64,000 nucleotides of DNA, taken from assembly GCA_905182455.1 (NCBI GenBank), contig CAJJBJ010000002.1, positions 868,001-932,000 of the forward strand, written 5' to 3'. This document shows positions 8,556 to 16,346 of this stretch, in pieces. The first letter of the stretch is position 1, and each line of letters begins with the position of its first letter. The position numbers and the translations under genes were made by a program. Source of the DNA: an uncultured Planktomarina sp. (GTDB lineage: Bacteria; Pseudomonadota; Alphaproteobacteria; Rhodobacterales; Rhodobacteraceae). A model generated the notes under the pieces. The model was not told where the DNA came from, did no database searches, and saw nothing but the letters and a program-made list of their open reading frames with translations.

Positions 8556-10134
8556 TATATGTAACCTCTGGAAGTTTAGGCGCAGCGGCAATTAACTTTT
8601 GCGTGTAAGCATGCTGCGGATTGGAAAAAACTTGTTCGGTGTCACCTTGCTCGACAATTTTACCAGATTGCATAACCATCACTCGATCCGTGATCGTGCG
8701 TACAACTGAAAGATCATGACTTATAAACAGATAAGCCAATTGTCGTTTTCGGCATAAGCCTGCAATCAAATCTAGAACTTGGGCGCGTATAGAAACATCA
8801 AGCGCAGATACAGCTTCGTCAAAAATGATCAGTTCAGGTTCGATAATCAAAGCACGCGCTATGGCAATACGTTGGCGTTGGCCACCCGAAAATTCATGAA
8901 TGTATTTCGTCCCATCCTCCGGCGTTAATCCAACATCTTCCAAAGCTTTGGAAACGGCTTTTTCTCTATATTTCCCAACAATTGAATCATTCAAAACGTG
9001 GAGCGGCTCTGCAATCAATCTATCTACCCGGTGGCGAGGATTGAACGAGCTATAGGGATCCTGAAACACGACCTGCATCTTACGACGAGCTGGCAAATTA
9101 AGGGATTTTTTTGTGAAAACAGGTTGCCCATCCAGCAATATTTGGCCCTCTTGAATTTCTTCAAGTCCCAATATAGCGCGGGTTAAAGTTGATTTTCCAC
9201 AACCGCTTTCACCGACTAATCCAACTCGTTCTCCATGAGATATGTGGAAGCTAACTCCAGCCAAAGCTTGAAAAGTTGGGCGTGATCCAAATACTGTAAC
9301 CCGTGGTAAATTATATGTGCGGGTCACAGATTCAACAGACAAAAGAGGCGGCGCGGGAATGTACTCAGGCAAGATGACCTTATGGGTCGCGGCATTAAAT
9401 AGAGATTTTGTATACGGATGGCGCATATTATGCAGAAGATCGTACGTCGCTGCCGCCTCAACGATATGTCCGTCCTGCATGACCGCAATCTTATTGGCAA
9501 TTTCTGCAACAACGGCCAAATCATGCGTAATAATCAAGAGCCCCATATCAAATTCAGTCACCAAATCTTTTAAAAGCTCGAGGATGGTTGCTTGCGTGGT
9601 TACATCTAACGCAGTTGTTGGTTCATCTGCGATCAATAGCTTTGGTCTCAATGCAATTGCCATAGCGATCACAACCCGCTGCCGCTGACCACCAGACAAC
9701 TCATGGGGATATCGAGACGGATTAACGTTTAGACCGACACGTCGCAACATAGCTGTTGCGCGGATATTCGCATCAAGTTTTGAGGTCTTCTCATGAATTA
9801 TGATGGTTTCTGCGACCTGATCTCCAATAGTCTGAACCGGGTTCAGCGCGGTCATAGGTTCTTGAAAGACCATCCCCATGGAGCACCCACGCATGCGACA
9901 AAGGTCACGCTCTGACGTTCTTAAAATATCAGTATTCTCTAAAAAAATGTGACCATCAGTCACCGATCCGCGCGGTAAAAGAGCCATTACTGCCAACGCA
10001 GTCAGAGACTTTCCTGATCCGCTCTCACCAGTGATTGCCACAATTTCACCGGGACACACGTCAATAGAAACATCGTGAAGAATTTTTGTGTCACCTATTG
10101 AGAGCGAAAGATGTTCAATGCTCAGAAGACTCAT
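8539..10134 (-). CDS. ABC transporter ATP-binding protein, fused DppD-DppF type
   Basis: A 531-aa cytoplasmic ATPase with two complete nucleotide-binding domains, as often found in proteobacterial peptide/nickel importers. Domain 1 (about 1-250) has Walker A GESGSGKS, signature LSGGQRQR and Walker B LLIADEP. Domain 2 (about 270-531) has GESGCGKS, FSGGQRQR and LIIFDEA. It powers import of the ligand captured by the binding protein encoded at 12118. The start overlaps the DppC-like permease stop by four bases (ATGA), and the end overlaps the aldehyde dehydrogenase, so the genes are tightly coupled. One of the two domains would serve each half of the transporter. Confidence 0.93.
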   Translation of the reverse strand: MSLLSIEHLSLSIGDTKILHDVSIDVCPGEIVAITGESGSGKSLTALAVMALLPRGSVTDGHIFLENTDILRTSERDLCRMRGCSMGMVFQEPMTALNPVQTIGDQVAETIIIHEKTSKLDANIRATAMLRRVGLNVNPSRYPHELSGGQRQRVVIAMAIALRPKLLIADEPTTALDVTTQATILELLKDLVTEFDMGLLIITHDLAVVAEIANKIAVMQDGHIVEAAATYDLLHNMRHPYTKSLFNAATHKVILPEYIPAPPLLSVESVTRTYNLPRVTVFGSRPTFQALAGVSFHISHGERVGLVGESGCGKSTLTRAILGLEEIQEGQILLDGQPVFTKKSLNLPARRKMQVVFQDPYSSFNPRHRVDRLIAEPLHVLNDSIVGKYREKAVSKALEDVGLTPEDGTKYIHEFSGGQRQRIAIARALIIEPELIIFDEAVSALDVSIRAQVLDLIAGLCRKRQLAYLFISHDLSVVRTITDRVMVMQSGKIVEQGDTEQVFSNPQHAYTQKLIAAAPKLPEVTYNVEVI

Positions 10135-10946
10135 GTTCGGTTCTTCTTAATTCGAGGGTCAAAACGATCACGAAGACCGTCTCCCATTAAATTTAATCCA
10201 AGTACCATAAGCAAAATGGCCAACCCAGGGACAAGCGCTACATGCGGCGCAATACTCACTAATGTTTGCGCATCAGCAAGCATTCGGCCCCAACTTGCAG
10301 TTGGAGGCTGAGCCCCCAGACCAATATAGGACAGAGATGCCTCAGCTAATATTCCAAGGCTAAATTGAATAGTTCCCTGAACAATCATCAAATTCATTAT
10401 GTTAGGAAAAATGTGTTCAACTGAAATACGCGTCTCTGACTTTCCACATACGCGCGCAGACAAAACAAAATCACGCTCCCAAAGAGGCAGGGCCACAGCG
10501 CGCGTAAGGCGGGCAAAAACCGGAATATTGAAGATACCAATTGCAACGATAGCATTCACGGCAGACGCACCAAAAACAGCGGTGATCAAGATCGCAATTA
10601 CCAATGAGGGGAACGCAAATATGAGATCGTTTCCGCGCATAATAATCTCATCAAGAAAGGACCCTCGCCTTGCCGCAGAAAACAATCCCAGAGGGACACC
10701 AATCGCCATCCCTATACCTACGGCCAGTAATGCCACAGCAATTGATGTCCGTGCACCCATCATGACCATAGATAGGATATCGCGGCCAAAATGGTCGGTA
10801 CCCAGCCAATGATTTAAGTTCGGTGTTTTTAATTTATTCGGAATTTGGAGCGTTTCTATATCATACGGTACCCACAAAAAAGAAACACAAGCTAAAGCTA
10901 CAAAAACCAACGTAAGAAACGCGCCTATCACCAACCCGCGGCTCAT
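10131..10946 (-). CDS. Peptide-type ABC transporter permease, DppC family
   Basis: A 271-aa inner-membrane permease with about six hydrophobic segments. LGTDHFGRDILS near residue 50 is the DppC/OppC signature and the inner-membrane loop EHIFPNIMNLMIV carries the EAA-type ATPase-docking motif. It pairs with the DppB-like protein to form the channel for the ligand delivered by the binding protein encoded at 12118. Both ends overlap neighbours by four bases. Substrate range in this family covers di- and oligopeptides, nickel, glutathione, opines and other peptide-like compounds, so the family name alone does not fix the cargo. Confidence 0.93.
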   Translation of the reverse strand: MSRGLVIGAFLTLVFVALACVSFLWVPYDIETLQIPNKLKTPNLNHWLGTDHFGRDILSMVMMGARTSIAVALLAVGIGMAIGVPLGLFSAARRGSFLDEIIMRGNDLIFAFPSLVIAILITAVFGASAVNAIVAIGIFNIPVFARLTRAVALPLWERDFVLSARVCGKSETRISVEHIFPNIMNLMIVQGTIQFSLGILAEASLSYIGLGAQPPTASWGRMLADAQTLVSIAPHVALVPGLAILLMVLGLNLMGDGLRDRFDPRIKKNRT

Positions 10947-11887
10947 GATTTTCTACGCAATCTTGGGTCCACAATAGCATAAGTGATATCTACCGCAAAA
11001 TTCACCATGATCACCGTAAACACGAGCAACATCACCACACTTTCGACGACAATCAGATCACGCGCCGAGATCGCTTGGAAAATTAACCTTCCCAGCCCAG
11101 GTAAAAAGAAAATTTGCTCGATTATAATGCCACCTGCGAGCAGAAAGGAAAATTGTAACCCAATGATCGTTAGTACCGGAATTAACGCATTTCGAACTGC
11201 GTGACGCCAAAGTGCTTGACTGCGGGTCAGTCCTTTGGCACGGGCTGTGCGGATGAAGTCTTCTAATAGCATATCAAGTAAAGATGACCGCATAATACGC
11301 GCCAAAATTGCGGCCTGAGGCAATGCCAATGAAATAGCGGGAAGCGTTAGGGATTTCAGCCCTTGCAAAGGGTTACTCCATCCTGGAAACCCACCGGCGG
11401 AAAACCATCTTAGATTTATAGCAAAGATCAACACCATGATCATGGCAAACCAAAAGTTAGGGATTGCAACGCCCATCTGGGTTGCGCCCATTATTGTAAC
11501 ATCACTCGCACCCCCACGACGGCTCGCGGCTACTATACCTGCCGGGAATGCTATAAGTGTAGAGAGGATTAATGCATAAATAGCGAGTGGAAGAGAAACC
11601 CAAATGCGGTCAGCGATAAGCTCAGACACTGGGGTCTTATAAGTCCATGAGTTTCCAAAATCCCCCTGAAACATGCCAATTACCCAATCGAAGTATCGTA
11701 GTGTCAGCGGCTGGTCGAGGCCCATTTCGCTGCGCAAAGCAGCCAAAGTATCTTCGCGGGCATTTATGCCCAACATAAACGAAGCAGGGTCACCTGGGAT
11801 CACTTCAATGACCAAAAAAATCACCAAGGACGCAACGATAAGACTAATAATCAGGGAAAAAAATCGAGCTATAGTGTAACGGATCAC
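10943..11887 (-). CDS. Peptide-type ABC transporter permease, DppB family
   Basis: A 314-aa inner-membrane permease. The N-terminus IRYTIARFFSLI followed by a long hydrophobic helix, then VIPGDPA and LGLDQPL-like MGLDQPLTLRYFDW, is typical of DppB; the EAA-type loop is near RHAVRNALIPVLT. GTG 11887 was chosen because AGGAA lies about nine bases upstream and the protein then starts at the usual place; an earlier in-frame GTG at 11923 has no ribosome site. The gene is separated from the binding-protein gene by 230 bases that hold a stable stem-loop, and overlaps the DppC-like gene by four bases. Confidence 0.92.
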   Translation of the reverse strand: MIRYTIARFFSLIISLIVASLVIFLVIEVIPGDPASFMLGINAREDTLAALRSEMGLDQPLTLRYFDWVIGMFQGDFGNSWTYKTPVSELIADRIWVSLPLAIYALILSTLIAFPAGIVAASRRGGASDVTIMGATQMGVAIPNFWFAMIMVLIFAINLRWFSAGGFPGWSNPLQGLKSLTLPAISLALPQAAILARIMRSSLLDMLLEDFIRTARAKGLTRSQALWRHAVRNALIPVLTIIGLQFSFLLAGGIIIEQIFFLPGLGRLIFQAISARDLIVVESVVMLLVFTVIMVNFAVDITYAIVDPRLRRKS

Positions 11888-12083
11888 ATTAAAATTTCCT
11901 GTAAAAAAATACTTCCACCACACAAATACGCTCTACTATCTCTTTGGCCCTACAGAAGATCGAAAAGTTATTTGTGACGATAATATCTCTATGTTTGAAG
12001 TTATATGTCATGGATATTTTAGTAATTTTCCAGTTTTCTAAATCACAATTAATTTTCGGTGGCTCTTTTAGTCGATCTAAGTA

Positions 12084-12109
12084 GCCTCGGCACTGATCAG
12101 CGCCGAGGC
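12084..12109 (-). repeat. Intercistronic stem-loop after the binding-protein gene
   Basis: Arms GCCTCGGC (12084-12091) and GCCGAGGC (12102-12109) pair perfectly, and the loop contains the self-complementary CTGATCAG, so the stem can extend. It lies nine bases past the binding-protein stop on the leftward transcript and has no T-run. Such hairpins commonly protect the binding-protein message so that it is made in excess of the permeases. The rest of 11888-12117 shows no gene. Confidence 0.7.
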
Positions 12110-12117
12110 CCATACTT

Positions 12118-13593
12118 TTAATCTGCCCAGCTCACGACAGTCAAATCAACTGCAGCGGTCGGCTGATTAACCCAAAGGCCGCGAACCCCAGCTTTAGCAA
12201 CAGTCGCCACGGCTAGTTCAAATAAATAACCATTTACATAATCTTCTGAGATTATCGTTTGCGCCTCGGCCAATAATGCTGTCCGACCGGCAGGATCAGC
12301 CGTTGCGTTAAGTTCGACCATCAGCGCTTGGAAATCAGCATTATCATACTGGAAGTAATATTCAGGATTTGCATAAATACCTATATCCATAGGTTCGGTG
12401 TGGCTTACGATCGATAAGCCAAAATCCTTAGCTTTGAAAACTTCCTCTAACCACTGAGACCATTCCAAATTGCTGATTTCAGCATTAATACCCACTTGGC
12501 GCAATTGGCTTGCAATTATTTCCCCACCGCGACGCGCATATGACGGAGGTGGTAATTTTAGCGTCGTTGTAAAACCATTTGGAAAACCTGCCTCAGCCAA
12601 AAGAGCCTTAGCTCTGACTGGATCGAATGGCGAGTTTGCGAGTAAATCTACATAATCTGGGTTGTGTGGTGCAAAGTGCGTGCCTATCGGCGTTCCATAC
12701 CCAAACATTGCGCCATCAATAATAGCCTGGCGGTCGATTGCATGGGCAACCGCTTTGCGGACTAATAGGTTATCGAACGGTGGCATTTTATTGTTGGTAG
12801 ACAGGATGGTTTCACCTTCAGTATTGCCAACAAGAACCTGAAAGCGTGAATCTGCCTCAAATTGCGGTAGATTTTCTGGAGCCGGGAAACCGACAAAAAC
12901 ATCTACATCTTCAGCCATAACCGCGGCAAAGGCAGCTGTTGGATCTGAAATGAACCGGAAGGTCGCAGTTTCCAACGCGGCATGAGTTCCCCAATAAGCG
13001 TCATTCCGCACCAGCTCTAAACGATCGCCTTGAACCCAATCACTAAATTCAAAGGCGCCTGTACCAATTGGGTTTGACGCAATATTTTCAATACTTTCCG
13101 GTGCAACAATAACTGCGTCCCCCCAAGCCATATTGAACAAAAAGCTTCCGTTTGGTTGATCAAGTGTTACTTTCACAGTCGCGGAGTCGACAACTGTGAC
13201 GTCAGTAATCCCCGCAAAAAGACCCTTTTGTGCGTTGGTGCTGTCATCAGACCGGGCGCGATCCAAACTGAATTTTACATCCTCAGCATCCATAGAAGTT
13301 CCATCATGGAACATCACGTTGCTATGCAAATTAAAGGTATAAATTGTACCATCGTTGGAAATATCCCAGTTTTTCGCAACTCCAGGGACCACGGCTCCAT
13401 CGCCGTCAAAGCGCGTAAGGCCTTCAAACACATTTGAATATAAAACGCTGTCAATCGCTTGAGCGGCACCACCTGTTGGATCAAGATTTGGAGGCTCCAA
13501 CTGAATGGCAACGGTTATATTTGTTTGCGCAGTAGATCCACCTGCGATCAGCGCAACTGCACCTACAGTTGCTAATAATAGTAATTTATGCAT
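12118..13593 (-). CDS. Peptide-type ABC transporter substrate-binding protein (SBP family 5)
   Basis: A 491-aa periplasmic binding protein of the DppA/OppA family. Residues 1-22 are a signal peptide (MHKLLLLATVGAVALIAGG region) without a lipobox. YSNVFEGLTRFDGDGAVVPGVAKNW and TYTFNLHSNVMFHDGT-like text are hallmarks of family 5. ATG 13593 is preceded by AAGGGA; a longer in-frame reading has no support and would run into the deacylase gene. It lies 20 bases after the deacylase stop and before the permeases, so it is the second gene of the operon. It should capture the peptide-like or amide substrate that the M20 and P1 hydrolases then act on; the ligand is unknown. Confidence 0.93.
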   Translation of the reverse strand: MHKLLLLATVGAVALIAGGSTAQTNITVAIQLEPPNLDPTGGAAQAIDSVLYSNVFEGLTRFDGDGAVVPGVAKNWDISNDGTIYTFNLHSNVMFHDGTSMDAEDVKFSLDRARSDDSTNAQKGLFAGITDVTVVDSATVKVTLDQPNGSFLFNMAWGDAVIVAPESIENIASNPIGTGAFEFSDWVQGDRLELVRNDAYWGTHAALETATFRFISDPTAAFAAVMAEDVDVFVGFPAPENLPQFEADSRFQVLVGNTEGETILSTNNKMPPFDNLLVRKAVAHAIDRQAIIDGAMFGYGTPIGTHFAPHNPDYVDLLANSPFDPVRAKALLAEAGFPNGFTTTLKLPPPSYARRGGEIIASQLRQVGINAEISNLEWSQWLEEVFKAKDFGLSIVSHTEPMDIGIYANPEYYFQYDNADFQALMVELNATADPAGRTALLAEAQTIISEDYVNGYLFELAVATVAKAGVRGLWVNQPTAAVDLTVVSWAD

Positions 13594-13613
13594 AAGTTTT
13601 TTCCCTTTTATAG

Positions 13614-14915
13614 TTATTTCTGCAGCAGAATGTCTGCAAGACAACGAGCCATAACTTGCACACTGTCCATCATATCTTCTACACCCACGTACTCATCAGG
13701 TTTATGCGCCAGCTCGAGTATACCCGGCCCATAAGCCACGCAATTTTTCAATGTTCCAATTCTGTCAATGTGCTTTTGATCGTATGTTCCCGGAGACGCC
13801 ACAAACTCGGCAGGCTTGCCCATAACTATTTCAATCTGTTTTGCCACACAGACTGCGATGGGTGCTTCACGGTCGGTCATTGAAGGCAGAACACTGTTGA
13901 GTTCACGCATGTCGTACTCAAACTTAGGCCTCTCCGCTTTCAGTTCGTCCAAAAGCCTTTTAACTTCGTTTCGCACATCATCCAAGGTTTCTTCAACCAA
14001 AAATCGTCTGTCAATTACGATACGGCAGCTGTCAGGAACGCAATGCGCTGGCAAGCCTGTAAAGTCATCGGCTTGTTCTGCTTGGCCGCCATGAATCGAA
14101 TTTATATTCATGGTCGACGATCGCGCACCATCAGGTACAACCGGCATATCAGTTCGTCTTGCAGACATGGCAGGATAAAGTTTCGCTTCAAATTTATCGA
14201 TTACCGCCCCCATATGCCGAACTGCACAATCTCCAAGAAATGGCATCGAGCCATGAGCAATCTCGCCGAATGTCTCGATTTCTGCCCACCAACCACCACG
14301 ATGCCCCAAGCAAACACGGTCTTTGTTTAAAGGTTCCGGTATAATAACATGCTGGACCTTTTTGGGATCAAAATACCCCTTCTCTGCTAAATAGGCTACG
14401 CCACCATAGCCACCAGATTCTTCATCTCCCGTAGCGGATATCTCTATCGCACCTTGAAAGTCTGGGTTGGTATCAATGAATACCTCGACCGCAACAATCG
14501 ACGCGGCCAGACCACCCTTCATGTCACAGGCGCCCCGACCATAAATTTTCCCATCAACGAGCGCGCCGCCGAATGGATCATGTGTCCAACCACTGCCAAC
14601 CTCCACCACATCGATGTGGCTATTAAAATGAACACACTCGCCAGAGCCTGCGCCCTCGCGACGGGCAACCAAATTCCAGCGTGGATATTTGTCACTGTCA
14701 CCTGGCGTTCCATAAGCTCTCACCATTTCAGTGCTGAACCCATGCTTTGTGAGTCTCCTGTCCAGAAATTCACAAATGTCCCTATAATTTTCGCCTGGAG
14801 GGTTAAGCGTAGGAATTCTAATTAGATCTTGTGTGAGCAAAATTAAATCATCTCGTCGAGAAGCAATTTCACTTAAAAGAGGTTGGAGCTTGGCCTGCTG
14901 GCTTACAACATTCAT
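13614..14915 (-). CDS. M20 family metallo-hydrolase, ArgE/DapE-type deacylase
   Basis: A 433-aa cytoplasmic zinc enzyme. Metal ligands are visible: His100 and the catalytic Asp102 in NSHIDVVEVG, Asp131 in GRGACDMKGG, the catalytic Glu165-Glu166 pair in TGDEESGG, and a later His near AHKPDE. The family removes acyl groups from N-acyl amino acids or splits dipeptides. Roughly the middle third is the dimerisation lid (GSMPFLGDCAVRHMGAV). It is the first gene of the leftward operon, 22 bases from an inverted-repeat array and divergent from the PAS-LuxR gene. The ribosome site is weak. It probably cleaves the imported compound first; whether that is an N-acyl amino acid or a peptide is not decidable here. 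Confidence 0.92.
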   Translation of the reverse strand: MNVVSQQAKLQPLLSEIASRRDDLILLTQDLIRIPTLNPPGENYRDICEFLDRRLTKHGFSTEMVRAYGTPGDSDKYPRWNLVARREGAGSGECVHFNSHIDVVEVGSGWTHDPFGGALVDGKIYGRGACDMKGGLAASIVAVEVFIDTNPDFQGAIEISATGDEESGGYGGVAYLAEKGYFDPKKVQHVIIPEPLNKDRVCLGHRGGWWAEIETFGEIAHGSMPFLGDCAVRHMGAVIDKFEAKLYPAMSARRTDMPVVPDGARSSTMNINSIHGGQAEQADDFTGLPAHCVPDSCRIVIDRRFLVEETLDDVRNEVKRLLDELKAERPKFEYDMRELNSVLPSMTDREAPIAVCVAKQIEIVMGKPAEFVASPGTYDQKHIDRIGTLKNCVAYGPGILELAHKPDEYVGVEDMMDSVQVMARCLADILLQK

Positions 14916-14936
14916 GAGAAAAGTATTAAGAAAAAT

Positions 14937-14968
14937 AAATACGGTGGCAATACCGTATTTATACGGTA
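14937..14968. promoter_or_regulatory. Alternating inverted-repeat array, candidate LuxR operator
   Basis: Three alternating half-sites occur in 32 bases: AAATACGGT (14937-14945), ACCGTATTT (14952-14960) and TACGGTA (14962-14968). The first two form a perfect nine-base inverted repeat with a six-base spacer. TACCGTA (14951-14957) and TACGGTA form a second perfect repeat with a four-base spacer. The array lies between the divergent M20 deacylase and PAS-LuxR genes, 22 bases from the deacylase ATG and 31 from the LuxR ATG. The size and symmetry suit a dimeric helix-turn-helix regulator, most simply the neighbouring LuxR-type protein; that link is inference. Confidence 0.65.
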
Positions 14969-14998
14969 AAAGAATTTAACAACACAGTGAGATTATTA

Positions 14999-15541
14999 AT
15001 GGTTAATTACACAAAATTAGCTTTTGACAATGCACCAATTGGATTGGTCATGTCTGAAAATCGGATAATAAAACGTTGTAATTTAAAGTTTGCAACGATG
15101 TTGGGGTATATTTCCGAAGATGTACAAGGACAGTCTTTCCGCATGTTTTATGGTTCAGATGAAGAGTTTGAAAAAATTCAAGATGTAGGGATTAATGCAA
15201 TTAAAACAAACAGAGAATATAGTGATGAAAGACTCTTACGCCATCGTGACGGACACGACGTTTGGTGCCGTTTTCGCGCCAATTCGTTAACTCCAGATAA
15301 GCCTCTGGATCGAATTATTTTAAGCTATGCTCAGATTTCGAACACCACTCAAACAATTGCCATAAGTAAGCGGGAACGGCAAGTGTTAGGACTATTAAAC
15401 CAACGGATGAGTACCAAAGAAATAGCTGAGGAATTAGAATTATCCCCCCGCACAATCGATGATGTGCGATCAAGGCTTATAAAACGCTTCAGCGTCAAGC
15501 GCTGTTCAGACCTATTAGGTAGAATAACTAAGCTCGGTTAA
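14999..15541 (+). CDS. PAS domain-LuxR helix-turn-helix transcriptional regulator
   Basis: A 180-aa regulator. Residues about 5-115 form a PAS-type sensor domain (DNAPIGLVMSENRI, then a C-terminal strand ending YAQISN). Residues 122-175 are a LuxR/GerE DNA-binding domain, with KRERQVLGLLNQRMSTKEIA and the recognition helix SPRTIDDVRSRL. There is no receiver domain, so it should sense a ligand or cofactor directly in the cytoplasm. ATG 14999 gives the natural PAS start; GTG 14987 is in frame but adds little. It is divergent from the deacylase-importer operon with a repeat array between them, so it probably controls that operon and perhaps itself. The gene is very A+T-rich (its first full 60-base line has 20 G or C), which suggests transfer. 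Confidence 0.85.
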   Translation: MVNYTKLAFDNAPIGLVMSENRIIKRCNLKFATMLGYISEDVQGQSFRMFYGSDEEFEKIQDVGINAIKTNREYSDERLLRHRDGHDVWCRFRANSLTPDKPLDRIILSYAQISNTTQTIAISKRERQVLGLLNQRMSTKEIAEELELSPRTIDDVRSRLIKRFSVKRCSDLLGRITKLG

Positions 15542-15618
15542 TTTGCAATTTGGCGATACAAAGTTAGAATTTCTGCCCCCTTAGTTGAAGAATTAAACCA
15601 AGTTTATAAAAAAGAGTT

Positions 15619-15762
15619 TTAAATAAAAAAAACGAGAAATTCATGATTAATTATCCAGCCGAGGTCCGTAATCATAATTTCTAAAACGAGCATCACGAGC
15701 ACCATTAAGTCCAAAGCCGCGATCACATTCTTCAACTTTGCCCTCTTCTCATGCTCAGCCAT
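15619..15762 (-). CDS. Possible small membrane protein (47 aa)
   Basis: A 47-codon reading frame in the 289-base gap between the LuxR and SH3-protein genes. It begins MAEHEKRAKLKN, a charged amphipathic start, followed by one hydrophobic stretch of about 25 residues (roughly 13-38, interrupted by Asp and Glu) and a short tail. The pattern suits a single-pass inner-membrane peptide. The ribosome site is weak and I know no family for it, so it may be a chance frame. The rest of 15542-15830 is A+T-rich and holds nothing else that I recognise. Confidence 0.3.
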   Translation of the reverse strand: MAEHEKRAKLKNVIAALDLMVLVMLVLEIMITDLGWIINHEFLVFFI

Positions 15763-15830
15763 CTGTGGCACATAAGGCTAAGAGTAAATAAGCCGAAAAT
15801 AGGCACTGTTTGCTCATGGTGGGCAAAGTT

Positions 15831-16340
15831 ATGAAAAAATTAACGGTATCTGTGGCCAGTATGGCTCTTTACGCTCTGCTTCTGGCCTGCCCGGCACTGG
15901 CCGAGACAAGCACTCGTGGTGCCGTAACCAAACTCCTAATTCCTCGCTTTGTGTCCCTGAAATCCAGCGAGGGTAATGTGCGCCGTGGCCCCTCCTTGAC
16001 ACATCGCATCGATTGGATCCTCAAGCTGCGCAATATGCCGCTGCAAGTTGTGGCAGAACATGGGCATTGGCGAAAAGTGCTCGACTTTGAGGGCGCGGGC
16101 GGCTGGATCCACTATTCACTTTTGTCCGGCGCGCGCACCGTGATGATTAAGCAAGATACAGTTGATATCCTCGACCGTCCTCTCCCTGACAGTGCGATCA
16201 ATGCACGGCTTGAACGTAACGTACTGGCCTGGCTCAGCGCCTGCGAGCTAGAATGGTGTGAGATCACTGCCGATGGCTATAAGGGCTGGGCCCCAAAGGC
16301 CGCCCTTTGGGGGGTCTCCGCCGAAGACCAGTTTGAATAA
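15831..16340 (+). CDS. Secreted SH3-domain protein
   Basis: A 169-aa exported protein with a signal peptide of about 24 residues ending CPALA. Two bacterial SH3-like modules follow: the first (about 45-100) has NVRRGPSLTHRIDWIL and WRKVLDFEGAGGWIHYSLLSG, the second (about 105-165) runs to CEITADGYKGWAPKAALWGV. Such proteins are common in alphaproteobacteria and probably bind the cell wall or other periplasmic partners; no enzyme activity is implied. ATG 15831 begins the typical signal peptide; ATG 15816 is an in-frame alternative. It converges on the M3 peptidase gene with a six-base gap and is not part of any obvious operon. Confidence 0.8.
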   Translation: MKKLTVSVASMALYALLLACPALAETSTRGAVTKLLIPRFVSLKSSEGNVRRGPSLTHRIDWILKLRNMPLQVVAEHGHWRKVLDFEGAGGWIHYSLLSGARTVMIKQDTVDILDRPLPDSAINARLERNVLAWLSACELEWCEITADGYKGWAPKAALWGVSAEDQFE

Positions 16341-16346
16341 GTAAAC

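Noticed and set aside
11889-12113. A 74-codon leftward frame between the dpp-like binding-protein and permease genes
   Set aside because: It spans the intercistronic hairpin and an A+T-rich spacer, has no ribosome site, and gives no protein-like sequence.
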